64,000 nucleotides of DNA from DATLSM01 sp963722965 (GTDB taxonomy: Bacteria > Actinomycetota > Thermoleophilia > Solirubrobacterales > 70-9), in the NCBI GenBank assembly GCA_963722965.1, contig CAVROX010000007.1, positions 124,001 through 188,000 on the forward strand, in the 5' to 3' direction. The notes beneath the pieces were generated by a model, which saw nothing but the letters and a program-made list of their open reading frames with translations, searched no databases and was not told the origin of the DNA. This document shows, one piece after another, positions 36,819 to 45,584 of this stretch; within the stretch, counting starts at the first letter, position 1, and every line of letters begins with the position of its first letter. Both the position numbers and the translations under genes were made by a program.

Positions 36819-37600
36819 CCGACCCGCAGCCGGTGGCGCAGCGCCCGCGCGCTCAGCACCAGCCCGACGAGCACGATACCGGCGATCGCCCCCACCGCGT
36901 AGAGCGTTTCCGCTGCGCTGATCCTGGAGATCATCGGGCCGCGGATCCCGTTGACGACGAGGCTCAGCGGGTTGTATTCGGCGATGGTCTGGGCCGGTTG
37001 GATCATCAGGTGCACGGGGAAGAAGGCGGAGGAGAGGAAGAGCACGACGAGGACCAGCGGGAAGAGGCCTTGCACGACGCTGGCGCTGCCGGTCCGCAAC
37101 GCGATCGCGGCGCCGATCCCGCCGACTGCGAGGGCCGCCGCGGTGACCAGGAAGATCGCGATTGCCGCGCCGGGGATGCCGCTTTGGATTTCGGCGCCGA
37201 AGATCAGCCCGATCGCGAGAAACCAGAGGGCCGAGAACAGGCCCAGCGCCGCGGTTCCGGCCAGGCGCCCGAGGACGATCGTGAAGCGGGAGATCGGCGC
37301 TGCGAAGAGGCGGTCGGTGAACCCCATCTCGATGTCGACCGCGAGCGCAATGCCACCGCTATTGCCGGCCAGCATCAGCGACTGCATCATCGCCCCGGCC
37401 AACATGAACTGAAGAAAGCTCTGCACCGGCGGGAAGCCGGGGAGGTTTACCGCGGCGCCGGCGCCCCCGGTCTGGATCGCCAAAAGCAGGGTGGGGAAGA
37501 CGACGATCGGGGCCATCAGCTGCGGCCGGCGAAACGTTTGACGAATCGAGCGCATCCCCAGCGCTCGGATCACCCTCAGGTTCAGCGTCAGCGAGCTCAA
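36815..37600 (-). CDS. ABC-2 type exporter permease (first)
   Basis: 261 residues, six predicted helices, with LAVDIEMGFTDRLFAAPISR in the position matching its partner permease, showing the two are paralogues. Opens SSLTLNLRVIRALGMRSIRQ, the amphipathic coupling region that contacts the ATPase. It overlaps both the ATPase gene and the second permease gene by four bases, so all three subunits are made in step. Confidence 0.88.
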   Translation of the reverse strand: MSSLTLNLRVIRALGMRSIRQTFRRPQLMAPIVVFPTLLLAIQTGGAGAAVNLPGFPPVQSFLQFMLAGAMMQSLMLAGNSGGIALAVDIEMGFTDRLFAAPISRFTIVLGRLAGTAALGLFSALWFLAIGLIFGAEIQSGIPGAAIAIFLVTAAALAVGGIGAAIALRTGSASVVQGLFPLVLVVLFLSSAFFPVHLMIQPAQTIAEYNPLSLVVNGIRGPMISRISAAETLYAVGAIAGIVLVGLVLSARALRHRLRVG

Positions 37601-38568
37601 GCCTCGACCGGCTTCTTCTCGGCGGCCTCCTCGCTCTCCTGCGCGAGGTGGTAGCCGGTCTTCTCGACGAAGACGTCGTCGAGCGTGGGGCGGACCAGCT
37701 CCAGCGACTCGACCGCGATCCCGGCCTCGTCCAGGGCCCGCACGACATGCGGGATGTCGGCGGCGCCGTTCTTGACCTCGACCAAGACCGCCTTGCCGTC
37801 CTTGGGGGGCAGCAGCTTGCCTACCCGAGCGCAGATCTCCTCCGCCTGCACGACTGAGCCCTCGGCCAGGTGGAGCTGAATGTGAGGGTGGCCCACCTCG
37901 GCCTTAAGGGACTCGGGAGTGCCTTCGGCGACGATCTTGCCGCTGTCGATGATTCCCACATTGTCGGCGAGCTGGTCGGCCTCCTCCAGGTACTGGGTGG
38001 TGAGGAAGACGGTGGTGCCTTCCTCGTTCAGACCCCTCACCTCCTCCCAGATCGTCTTGCGGCTGACCGGGTCAAGGCCGGTGGTTGGCTCGTCGAGGAA
38101 GAGGACGCGCGGCTCGTGGACCAGTGCGGCGGCGAGGTCAAGGCGCCGCTGCATCCCGCCTGAGTAGGTGCCTACCCGGCGGTCGGCGGCGGAGGCTAGG
38201 TCGACCCGCTCCAGCAGGTCGTCGGCGCGCGTCCTGCCCTCGCCGGTGGGGATGCCCTGGAGCGTCGCCTGCAGGCGGATCAGCTCGCGACCGGTCATCA
38301 GCGGATCGAGCGCCGCTTCCTGCAGGGCGACGCCGATCGACCCCCGCACCGCCCGGGCTTCTGCGACCACGTCGTGCCCGGCGACGGTTGCGCGCCCGGC
38401 GCTCGGCAGCAGAAGCGTCGTCAGCACCCGCACGGTCGTCGTCTTGCCGGCCCCGTTGGGCCCGAGGAAACCGTAGATTTCGCCCTCGTCGACCTCGAGG
38501 TCGATTCCCTGCACTGCGAGCACCCCGTCAAAGGCGCGCTCTAGCCTCTCGACCACGATCGCCGGCAC
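37597..38568 (-). CDS. DrrA-family ABC exporter ATP-binding protein
   Basis: 323 residues from GTG 38568. Walker A is GPNGAGKTT, the signature is TYSGGMQRRLDLAAALVHEP, Walker B is VLFLDEPTTGLDP, and the H-loop is replaced by the TTQYLEEADQLAD form typical of DrrA proteins. A C-terminal domain of about 80 residues (VVQAEEICARVGKLLPPKDG) also fits DrrA. The GTG lies one base past the amidase stop. A longer frame to 38730 runs through the amidase gene and is not credible. Confidence 0.92.
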   Translation of the reverse strand: MPAIVVERLERAFDGVLAVQGIDLEVDEGEIYGFLGPNGAGKTTTVRVLTTLLLPSAGRATVAGHDVVAEARAVRGSIGVALQEAALDPLMTGRELIRLQATLQGIPTGEGRTRADDLLERVDLASAADRRVGTYSGGMQRRLDLAAALVHEPRVLFLDEPTTGLDPVSRKTIWEEVRGLNEEGTTVFLTTQYLEEADQLADNVGIIDSGKIVAEGTPESLKAEVGHPHIQLHLAEGSVVQAEEICARVGKLLPPKDGKAVLVEVKNGAADIPHVVRALDEAGIAVESLELVRPTLDDVFVEKTGYHLAQESEEAAEKKPVEA

Positions 38569-38569
38569 C

Positions 38570-39937
38570 TCAGAGCTCCGCAGACTCACCGCGGGCGATG
38601 GGCGGGAGCGCCTTGACCCAACGCCGCCCGTTGCCACGCTCAAGGGCCTCCGCGGCGTCGAGCAGCAGCTCGTCCCGTCCCCAGGGGGCTTGGAGCTGAA
38701 GCCCGATCGGTAATCCCCCCGCAAACCCAACCGGCACGCTGATCGACGGGATCCCGGTTAGGTTGGCAAGCCCGGCGCCGCGGACGTTTGCCTGGTCGGC
38801 GCTGAGCGTGCCGGAGGGTAGCTCGACCAGCGGTGCATCCAACGGCGGTGCGACGGCGGGAACGGTCGGCCAGGCGAGCAGGTCGACCTCCCGGAAGGCG
38901 GCGGCCAAGCGGTGGCGCATCAAGGTGCGAAGGCGCTGCGCCTTGACGCTCGCGGCCGCCGGTAGCAGCATCCGGTACTTGGCAAAGCCCCTGGCGACCG
39001 GGCTGAGTTCGGGGCTCAGATGGTTGAGCCGCTCGGGCGAGATCTCGCCGAGGGCCTCGGTGTTGGCGATCAGAACCGTCGCCAGCGACCCCACCTCGAT
39101 GCCGGCGAGCTCGACAGCGTGAACCGTACCGCCGCTCTCGGCGCCCAGCGCCTCGACCGCCTTCTCGCAGGCCTCCCTAACTTCCGGCGCGACGTCATCG
39201 GCGACGGCGTCCTGGACAACCCCGATCCGCAGGCCCTCGGCCGTCGCGGCCACCAGCTCCTCGCCGAACAGCACCGAACCCAGGAGGCGGCAGTCTGCCG
39301 CATCGACGCAGAGCGGGCCGGAGACGATCGTGGTGGAGACCGAGGCCATGTGATGGCCGGACATCGCCGCTCGGCCGAAGGTCGGCTTCAGCCCAGTCAG
39401 CCCGCAGTAGGCGGCGGGAAAGCGGATCGAGCCGATCCCGTCGGCGCCAACTGCTCCCGCAACGAGCCGCGCCGCAACCGCCGCCGCGGGGCCGCTGGAG
39501 GAGCCGCCAGGACAGCGCGCGGTGTCCCATGGGTTGCGCGCAGGTCCGTAAACGGAGGTGTTGCCGGTGCTGCTGGCGCCCAGCTCGTGCATGTTGGCTA
39601 CGCCGACGATTACCGCTCCGGCGTCGCGCAGAGCGCGGTAGGGGCCAGACTCGCCGGGGGCCGTCGCGGCGAACATTTCGGCGGCGCCGAAGCGCTGAGC
39701 ACGCCAGGGCAGCGGCCACTCGTCCTTGATCACGACGGGGACTCCGTAAAGCTGCCCTGCGGGCGCCTCGGCGAGCATCTCGCGCGAGCGCTCCGGGAAG
39801 GTCTCGATGACCGCATTGATCGCCGGGTTGCGCTGCTTGATTCGCTCCAGGGCTTCCTCGAGCAGCTCAGCTGGATCAGCCTCAGCGGCCGCGACCGCTG
39901 AGGCCTGCTCTCGCAGCGACAGATCGAGGGCGCTCAC
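38570..39937 (-). CDS. Amidase (amidase signature family)
   Basis: 455 residues. The Ser-cisSer-Lys triad regions are visible: lysine in VVIKDEWPLP, the first serine in CPGGSSSGPAAAVAA, the nucleophile serine in GADGIGSIRFPAAYCG. Resembles GatA, but no gatB is present, and the canonical GTDTGGSIR reads GADGIGSIR. A hydrolytic amidase is therefore as likely as a tRNA amidotransferase. GTG 39937 overlaps the stop of a small GatC-like gene, and the ABC exporter follows after one base. Confidence 0.85.
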   Translation of the reverse strand: MSALDLSLREQASAVAAAEADPAELLEEALERIKQRNPAINAVIETFPERSREMLAEAPAGQLYGVPVVIKDEWPLPWRAQRFGAAEMFAATAPGESGPYRALRDAGAVIVGVANMHELGASSTGNTSVYGPARNPWDTARCPGGSSSGPAAAVAARLVAGAVGADGIGSIRFPAAYCGLTGLKPTFGRAAMSGHHMASVSTTIVSGPLCVDAADCRLLGSVLFGEELVAATAEGLRIGVVQDAVADDVAPEVREACEKAVEALGAESGGTVHAVELAGIEVGSLATVLIANTEALGEISPERLNHLSPELSPVARGFAKYRMLLPAAASVKAQRLRTLMRHRLAAAFREVDLLAWPTVPAVAPPLDAPLVELPSGTLSADQANVRGAGLANLTGIPSISVPVGFAGGLPIGLQLQAPWGRDELLLDAAEALERGNGRRWVKALPPIARGESAEL

Positions 39938-40137
39938 GCGTCTAGCGGGGGCTTGGAGAGGTCCGGGCAGCGCTCTGCCTTGACCCCACTCGTGTCGAGC
40001 GCGAGCAGTTCGCGGATCGGCGCCCAGAAGAGCTGGTGGGCGGCGGCGATCACCGCCAGGTCAACCTCATCGGCCTCGATCCCGAGTGAGGCGAGGCCGG
40101 CGGGGATGAAATCGTCTGCACGGTTGGAGGCCTCCAT
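39934..40137 (-). CDS. Small GatC-like partner of the amidase
   Basis: 67 residues: FIPAGLASLGIEADEVDLAV, then AAAHQLFWAPIRELLALD and DTSGVKAERCPDLSKPPLD. The final segment resembles the belt of GatC that wraps around GatA (V-x-PERxPDLSRPP pattern). Its stop overlaps the amidase start (GTGA). Probably stabilises the amidase. Cysteine in place of the usual acidic or polar residue before PDLS is a small oddity. Confidence 0.6.
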   Translation of the reverse strand: MEASNRADDFIPAGLASLGIEADEVDLAVIAAAHQLFWAPIRELLALDTSGVKAERCPDLSKPPLDA

Positions 40138-40272
40138 CTGGCGGTGGCCAACCCTACAGAGGCAAGCTGGCCGGGATCGTGCAAGGGCGCTCTCTTCACC
40201 GCATCCCTGCGGCGCGGTCGGCAGAATCCCGGCCGCAACAAAGGGAACTCGCCCGGTGTTGCCTAGTAGTCG

Positions 40273-41043
40273 ATGGCTTCCGAAGCAGCAAAAAACAGAT
40301 CCGCCGCGACCCGTGCGCTGGCGGGAGCCGCGGCCGCCGCTTCTCTGCTGCTGGCGTTGGTCGGTGCGGTCCTGCCTGGTGCGGCCGATTCGGCCCCGCT
40401 TCGGGTCCTCGTCCTCGGTCAGACCCCATCGACTCCCGCCCCCTCCTGTCCCGGCAAGATCGTCAAAGGTGTGGCGATCACGCCCTGCCGGGTGGAGGGC
40501 CACATCACCGGATTTCAGACCGCCGCCGGCGGGGTGGCAAAACCCTACGTGGCGCCGTTTGAAGGCAAGATTGTCGCCTGGTCGATCACCCTTTCCAGGC
40601 CCTCGACCAAGGTTTCTGCCACCACCACCAACGAGGTCGGCTTCTTTGACGAATTCCTCGGCAAGCCGGCGGAGGCTCGGATCGGTGTCCTGCGGGCCGT
40701 CAAGCGGACAAGTCCTCCGCAGTACACGCTGGTGCGGGAGAGCCCGATCCAAGTGCTCAATCCTTACTTCGGCGGGACCGCGATCTTCGCCCTCGAACGC
40801 CCGCTGACAGTCCTCCAGGGCCAGACGGTCGCCCTTACCGTGCCGACCTGGGCACCGATGTTCGCCTTCAACGTGTCGGCCACTGACACCTGGCGCGGCA
40901 GCCGGCTGGCCAAGCGCTGTTCCTCCAAAGAAGACATCAAAAACGGCCACCCCCAACAGGTGCTGGGCAAGACCAAGACCTACGGCTGCTTTTACTCCAG
41001 CGCCCGTCTGCTCTACACAGCGACCCTCGTCAAAAAGCCCTAG
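40273..41043 (+). CDS. Secreted protein of unknown function
   Basis: 256 residues with a signal peptide (AGAAAAASLLLALVGAVLPGAADS). The mature part is beta-rich and carries paired cysteines (SCPGKIVKGVAITPCRVEGH and RCSSKED...YGCFYSS), suggesting disulfides outside the cell. No enzyme motif. The class of organism commonly encodes proteins with this VAPFEGKIVAWSITL style of domain, but I cannot name a family. Short AT-rich patch CCTAGTAGT precedes the ATG. No Shine-Dalgarno. Confidence 0.7.
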   Translation: MASEAAKNRSAATRALAGAAAAASLLLALVGAVLPGAADSAPLRVLVLGQTPSTPAPSCPGKIVKGVAITPCRVEGHITGFQTAAGGVAKPYVAPFEGKIVAWSITLSRPSTKVSATTTNEVGFFDEFLGKPAEARIGVLRAVKRTSPPQYTLVRESPIQVLNPYFGGTAIFALERPLTVLQGQTVALTVPTWAPMFAFNVSATDTWRGSRLAKRCSSKEDIKNGHPQQVLGKTKTYGCFYSSARLLYTATLVKKP

Positions 41044-41109
41044 TCAGAACCTGAGAACTGTCGGGCCGGCGGTTCAAGGACCCAGGGGAGATCGGTGCCG
41101 GGAAAACGA

Positions 41110-41173
41110 TTAGAGGGGCCGAAAGGCGCCGATCAGAAGGCTTAGAGGGGCCGAAAGGCGCCGATCAGAAGGC
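41110..41173. repeat. Perfect 32-bp tandem duplication with stem-loop
   Basis: Two identical 32-base copies (41110-41141 and 41142-41173). The copy nearest the zinc-ribbon gene contains its stop codon and last codons. The unit junction also forms AGGCGCC-GATCAGAA-GGCGCCT (41155-41176), a 7-bp stem with 8-base loop that could end the minus-strand transcript. Confidence 0.85.
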
Positions 41174-41428
41174 GCCTTGGCGTAGGCCGCAATAGGGGCA
41201 ATCGCTGACGTCCAGACCGATCAGCTGCTCGCAGCGCCGACAGGCGCGGAGGTTCTCCGGTGCACGCGGCAGGGCCGAGGCCGAGGGAGCGAGCGGCAGC
41301 ACCATTGCCACCGGCTGCATCTCCTCACCGGTGTCGCGGTCAAGGTAAACGGAATCGGGCTCGGCATAGGCGAGCGCCTCACGGCCCGAGGCCGGGGCGC
41401 GCATTCGGTAGAGCTGTTTGGGATTCAC
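41165..41428 (-). CDS. Small zinc-ribbon protein
   Basis: 87 residues ending with two Cys pairs, CRRCEQLIGLDVSDCPYCG, a rubredoxin-like zinc knuckle, preceded by a basic start (MNPKQLYRMRAPASGREALA) and a region naming no known fold. Probably binds one zinc. The function is unknown. It is divergent from the glycosyltransferase gene with about 32 bases between, so both promoters share that gap. The stop lies in the 32-bp duplicated block. Confidence 0.65.
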   Translation of the reverse strand: MNPKQLYRMRAPASGREALAYAEPDSVYLDRDTGEEMQPVAMVLPLAPSASALPRAPENLRACRRCEQLIGLDVSDCPYCGLRQGAF

Positions 41429-41460
41429 GGCCGCGAAGACTAATAGCTTGGGCGGCAGCG

Positions 41461-42807
41461 ATGCGCGTCCTAATTTTTCACGGCTACATGCTGCGCGGCA
41501 CCGGCAGCAACATCTACAACGCCAACCTCGCCCGCGCGCTCGCCCGGCTTGGGCATGAGGTGCACCTCCTTTGCCAAGAGCGGGAGGTGGAGCTCGAGGG
41601 CGTGCAGATCCACAACCCCGAGATCGGCGGCCTTTTGCCGGTCTATGTGAAGGACCCCTACGAGGGCTTTGAGGTCAAGGCATTTCCCGAGCTGACAGAG
41701 GCAGAGCTCAGGCGCTACATCGGGGCAAACCTCAAGGCGGTGAGGAAGGTCGCCGAGCGGGCAGGCGGCATCGACGCCGCCCTCGCCAACCACCTGATCA
41801 TGGGGCCGGCGATCCTTGCCCGTGCCCGCGTTGCACCGTTTGCGGCCAAGGTCCACGGGTCGGCCCTCGAGTACACCGTCAAGCCCGACCCGCGCTTTGT
41901 GCCCTACGCCCGTGAGGGCATGCGGGCCGCATCGGGTGTGCTCGTTGGCTCCCAACATACGGCCAAGTCGCTGTGGGCGACGCTTCCGGATGTTCGCGGC
42001 CTGCGGGAGAAGACGCGGCTTGGGCCGCCGGGGGTCGACACCGAGGCGTTCCGCCCTCGCGGCCCTTCGAGGGGGCCGCGGAGGGTCGTATTCGTGGGCA
42101 AGCTGATCGTCTCCAAGGGAGTCGACCTCCTGCTCGCGGCGTGGCCGCTGGTCAGACTCGCCCACCCCGACGTTTGCCTTGAAATTGTGGGATTCGGGGA
42201 GTATGAGGAGGGGCTGAGAGGCCTTTGGGGCGCGCTCGAAGCGGGGGATCTGCCGGCAGCCCGCGAGATCGCCGGAGCTGGCTGGGCTCTTGAAGGTGGC
42301 AAGGAGGAGCCGTTGCCGATCCTGGCGGAGTTCCTGGGCGAACCGCCATCCGGCTACGCCGAGGCTGCCCAGGGCGCTGCCGGCTCGGTCAGGTTCATCG
42401 GCCGCCTTGAGCACGAGGAGGTCGCGGAGCTTCTGCCTGGAGCCGAAGCTCTGGTGATGCCGAGCACCTTCCCCGAGGCCTTCGGCATGGTCGCCGTCGA
42501 GGCGGCGGCCTGCGGCGTCCTTCCGCTGTCGGCGGGGCATTCGGGCATGCGGGAGGTCTCGCGCGAGCTGGCTGCAGCGCTGCCGGAGCGGGCCGCCGAT
42601 CTGGTCTCCTTCCCGATGGGGACGGGCGCGATCGAGGCGATCGCCGAGCGCCTCGATCGCTGGTTGGGACTCCCCGAGGAGGAGAAAGCGGCGGCCCGCC
42701 GGGCGCTGGTTGTGACCGTTCAGCGCCTCTGGAGCTGGGAGGGAGTGGCCCGCGGTGTCCTCGCCGCTGCGGCCGGAAGGTTGGAGGAGCTGCTGGCACC
42801 CGACTAG
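41461..42807 (+). CDS. Glycosyltransferase family 4
   Basis: 448 residues, GT-B fold. The N-terminal domain opens MRVLIFHGYMLRGTGSNIYN, an acceptor-side loop. The donor domain has VVFVGKLIVSKGVDLLLAAW and the E-x7-E motif in TFPEAFGMVAVEAAACG. An insertion of about 45 residues (ALEAGDLPAAREIAG...LAEFLG) within the donor domain is longer than in typical members. Substrate unknown. ATG 41461 is preceded by TAATAGCTT at 41441-41449, a probable promoter element. Confidence 0.85.
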   Translation: MRVLIFHGYMLRGTGSNIYNANLARALARLGHEVHLLCQEREVELEGVQIHNPEIGGLLPVYVKDPYEGFEVKAFPELTEAELRRYIGANLKAVRKVAERAGGIDAALANHLIMGPAILARARVAPFAAKVHGSALEYTVKPDPRFVPYAREGMRAASGVLVGSQHTAKSLWATLPDVRGLREKTRLGPPGVDTEAFRPRGPSRGPRRVVFVGKLIVSKGVDLLLAAWPLVRLAHPDVCLEIVGFGEYEEGLRGLWGALEAGDLPAAREIAGAGWALEGGKEEPLPILAEFLGEPPSGYAEAAQGAAGSVRFIGRLEHEEVAELLPGAEALVMPSTFPEAFGMVAVEAAACGVLPLSAGHSGMREVSRELAAALPERAADLVSFPMGTGAIEAIAERLDRWLGLPEEEKAAARRALVVTVQRLWSWEGVARGVLAAAAGRLEELLAPD

Positions 42808-42856
42808 CTCGTGCCGAGCGTCATTTGAGCCTCCAAGCCTCCCGCCGAAGCTTCAA

Positions 42857-42862
42857 TAGAAT
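42857..42862 (+). promoter_or_regulatory. -10 element for ctaC operon
   Basis: TAGAAT, 12 nt before the ctaC ATG 42875. The same hexamer serves the oppositely placed oxidase-like fusion gene (56431-56436). Confidence 0.4.
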
Positions 42863-42874
42863 GCCGCCGCGCTC

Positions 42875-43666
42875 ATGCACGGCCGCCTGCCGATAGTCAA
42901 GATGCTCGCCGCGACCATCGCGCTGGCCGCCGCGATCTCGGCGGTGATGCTCTCGATCAACTGGAACGGCGAGGAGGCTTCCACCGCGGCTCCCAAGATC
43001 GATGACCTCCTCAACATCATGATCGTGCTCTCCTCGATCGTCTTCTCGCTCGTCGTCGTGATGTTGTTCTACGCGCTGTGGAAATTCAGGGCCAAACCAG
43101 GGGACGAGTCAGACGGCGAGCCGATCCACGGCAACACGCGGCTTGAGATCGCCTGGACGCTGATCCCGACGATCATCGTCCTCTTCGGCGGTGCCTACAG
43201 CTGGAAAGTGCTGAACGAAATCGAACAGCGGGGCAAGGACCCGATGACAGTTGACGTCTTCTCCCAGCAGTACGCGTGGAGCTTCGGCTACCCGGGCAAG
43301 GGCGATGTCTGGTCGCCCGGCGAACTGCGGGTCCCGGTCAACCGCCAGATCGTGTTCAGGATGCACTCCCAGGACGTGATCCACTCCTTCTGGGTGCCGG
43401 AGTGGCGGATCAAGAAAGACAACGTCCCGGGGATCACGACGACCGCGGTGATCACCCCCGACCGGATCGGGACCTACCAGGTGATCTGCACCCAGCTCTG
43501 CGGCTTCGGCCACTCGACGATGAGGGCGAAAGTCGTGGTCGAGTCACCGGCGAAATTCAGGCAATGGGTCTCGGGCCTGAAGGAGAAGGTCCCGTCTTCC
43601 TACCAGGAATCAATCAGGCAGGACACCGAAACGAACCCGCCGCCGCTGACGGCGGGAGGGGCATAA
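42875..43666 (+). CDS. ctaC: Cytochrome c oxidase subunit II
   Basis: Accepts electrons at CuA. 263 residues: two transmembrane helices (MLAATIALAAAISAVMLSIN and IMIVLSSIVFSLVVVMLFYA), then a cupredoxin domain with the aromatic QQYAWSFGYPG entry region. CuA ligands are complete: histidine in DVIHSFWVPE and the C-x3-C-x3-H-x2-M set in ICTQLCGFGHSTM. No haem c domain is fused, so electrons come from a separate cytochrome c. First gene of ctaC-ctaD-(45581)-ctaE. Confidence 0.96.
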   Translation: MHGRLPIVKMLAATIALAAAISAVMLSINWNGEEASTAAPKIDDLLNIMIVLSSIVFSLVVVMLFYALWKFRAKPGDESDGEPIHGNTRLEIAWTLIPTIIVLFGGAYSWKVLNEIEQRGKDPMTVDVFSQQYAWSFGYPGKGDVWSPGELRVPVNRQIVFRMHSQDVIHSFWVPEWRIKKDNVPGITTTAVITPDRIGTYQVICTQLCGFGHSTMRAKVVVESPAKFRQWVSGLKEKVPSSYQESIRQDTETNPPPLTAGGA

Positions 43667-43679
43667 TGGAGGCGATCTG

Positions 43680-45584
43680 ATGGCGGCTGCGATCAAGCGA
43701 CCGGGATGGATTCGGGGGGCAATCGGCGCCGTGCTGGCCGGAGCGTTTGGCTTTGGCCTCGTTATCTCGCTGCGGGCGATCTCCGACCTGCCCATCTACC
43801 AGACCGCCCAGAACGGCTATCCGCAGGTGATCGTGCCGCTGATCACCACGCCGTTTGGCTTCCTCGCCGGCTTCGGCTGCTTTGACTACTGGCTGCGCTG
43901 GGCGGTGGGGATGCCGACGATCCCCGACGATCACTCCCAGCACGGGGCCAAGAGCTGGCGCGATTACTTCCGCTTCAACACCGATCACAAGGTGATCGGG
44001 ATCCAGTACATCTGCAACAGCTTCTTCTTCTTCTTCGTCGGCGGGCTGCTGGCGGAGGTGATGCGGGCTCAGCTGGCACAGCCCGGCAACCAGATTGTCG
44101 ACCCCAGCACCTACAACAGCCTCTTCTCGACTCACGCGGTGCTGATGATCTTCGTCTTCGTGATCCCGATCTTCGCCGGGATCGCCAACTACGTCCTGCC
44201 GCTGATGATCGGCGCACCGGACATGGCATTCCCGCGCCTCAACGCGCTCAGCTTCTGGCTGCTGCCGATCGCCGGGCTGCTCTTTGTCGGCAGCTTCCTG
44301 GCACCCGGCGGCGCCTTTGACGCCGGCTGGACGGGCTACGCGCCGCTCTCGACCGGCGCACCGCTCGGGCAGTCGTTCTTCAACATCGGCGTGCAGTTCG
44401 CCGGTGCCTCCTCGATCGCCACCGCGCTCAACTTCCTCGTCACGATCATCACCATGCGGGCGCCGGGGATGAACTTCTGGCGGATGCCGTTGCTGGTCTG
44501 GGCCAACCTCTCGACCTCGCTGCTGGTCGTCGCCGCGACCCCGTTCATCGCCGGCGCCCAGTTCATGGTCCTCCTCGATCGCCTCGTCCACACCAACTTC
44601 TTTCAGTTCACCGGCGGCGGCGACGTGATCAGCTACCAGCACATTTTCTGGTTCTACTCCCACCCGGCCGTCTACATCATGATGCTGCCCGGCTTCGGGA
44701 TCATTAGCGAGGTCATATCGACCCATGCCCGAAAGCCGATCTTCGGCTACCGGTTGATGGCGCTGGCGCTGCTTGGGATCGTCGTCCTCAGCTACTCGGT
44801 GTGGGCACACCACATGTTTGTCGCCGGGATGTTCAGCTGGCTGCGCGTGCCGATGATGTTCACGACGCTGCTGATCGCGGTGCCGACCGGGATCAAGATC
44901 TTCTCCTGGCTCGGCACGCTGTATTTCGGCAAGATCCACACCTACTCGACGGCGATGTTATTCGCGCTCGCCTTCATCGTCACTTTCACGATCGGGGGGA
45001 TCAGCGGCGTGATGCTGGGCATGGTCCCGATCGACATCCACGTCTCCCAGACGTACTTCATCGTTGCCCACATTCACTTCGTGCTGTTCGGCGGTTCGGT
45101 CTTCACGATCTTTGCCGGTATCTACCACTGGTTCCCCAAGATGACGGGGCGAATGTATGACGAGAAGCTCGGCCGAGTCCACTTCTGGGGCACGCTGATC
45201 TGCACCTGGGGGACGTTCCTGCCGATGCACTGGATCGGGATGGACGGGATGCCGCGCCGGGTCGCTACCTACGCCGCCCAGTTTGGGGACTGGAACCTGC
45301 TGATCAGCGTCTTTGCCTTCCTCCTCGGGATCTTCCAGCTCGTCTTCCTCTACAACATGATCGTCAGCTGGCGATTCGGTCCACGCGCCGTGGGCAACCC
45401 CTGGCGGGCGAACTCGATCGAGTGGCAGGTCTCCTCGCCGCCGCCGATCTTCAATTTCGACGAGATCCCGCGGGTCGTCGGCGGCCCCTACGAGTACGGT
45501 GTACCGGGCGCCCGCCACGCGATCATGGGCGGCGAAGGAGCTGAGGTTCCCGCACCGCGGCCGAGTGTGGTGGGGAGCACTTGA
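43680..45584 (+). CDS. ctaD: Cytochrome c oxidase subunit I (A2-type)
   Basis: Catalytic subunit reducing O2 and pumping protons. 634 residues. The low-spin haem histidine is in FSTHAVLMIF (TM2). CuB and the cross-linked tyrosine are in FYSHPAVYIMMLPGFG (TM6) and VWAHHMF (TM7). The haem a3 and second low-spin ligands are in VAHIHFVLFGG (TM10). YSHP rather than a glutamate before the VY turn marks the A2 type. K-channel lysine is in VPTGIKIFSW. The end overlaps the next gene by TTGA. This intact copy is the reference for reading the degenerate fusion at 54043-56421. Confidence 0.97.
   Translation: MAAAIKRPGWIRGAIGAVLAGAFGFGLVISLRAISDLPIYQTAQNGYPQVIVPLITTPFGFLAGFGCFDYWLRWAVGMPTIPDDHSQHGAKSWRDYFRFNTDHKVIGIQYICNSFFFFFVGGLLAEVMRAQLAQPGNQIVDPSTYNSLFSTHAVLMIFVFVIPIFAGIANYVLPLMIGAPDMAFPRLNALSFWLLPIAGLLFVGSFLAPGGAFDAGWTGYAPLSTGAPLGQSFFNIGVQFAGASSIATALNFLVTIITMRAPGMNFWRMPLLVWANLSTSLLVVAATPFIAGAQFMVLLDRLVHTNFFQFTGGGDVISYQHIFWFYSHPAVYIMMLPGFGIISEVISTHARKPIFGYRLMALALLGIVVLSYSVWAHHMFVAGMFSWLRVPMMFTTLLIAVPTGIKIFSWLGTLYFGKIHTYSTAMLFALAFIVTFTIGGISGVMLGMVPIDIHVSQTYFIVAHIHFVLFGGSVFTIFAGIYHWFPKMTGRMYDEKLGRVHFWGTLICTWGTFLPMHWIGMDGMPRRVATYAAQFGDWNLLISVFAFLLGIFQLVFLYNMIVSWRFGPRAVGNPWRANSIEWQVSSPPPIFNFDEIPRVVGGPYEYGVPGARHAIMGGEGAEVPAPRPSVVGST

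Noticed and set aside
41110..41173. 32-bp direct repeat as a CRISPR seed
   Set aside because: Only two copies with no spacer between them and no cas genes anywhere in the window.
43614..44939. 441-codon minus-strand frame opposite ctaD
   Set aside because: Highly charged His/Asp/Glu-rich shadow of an unmistakable oxidase subunit.
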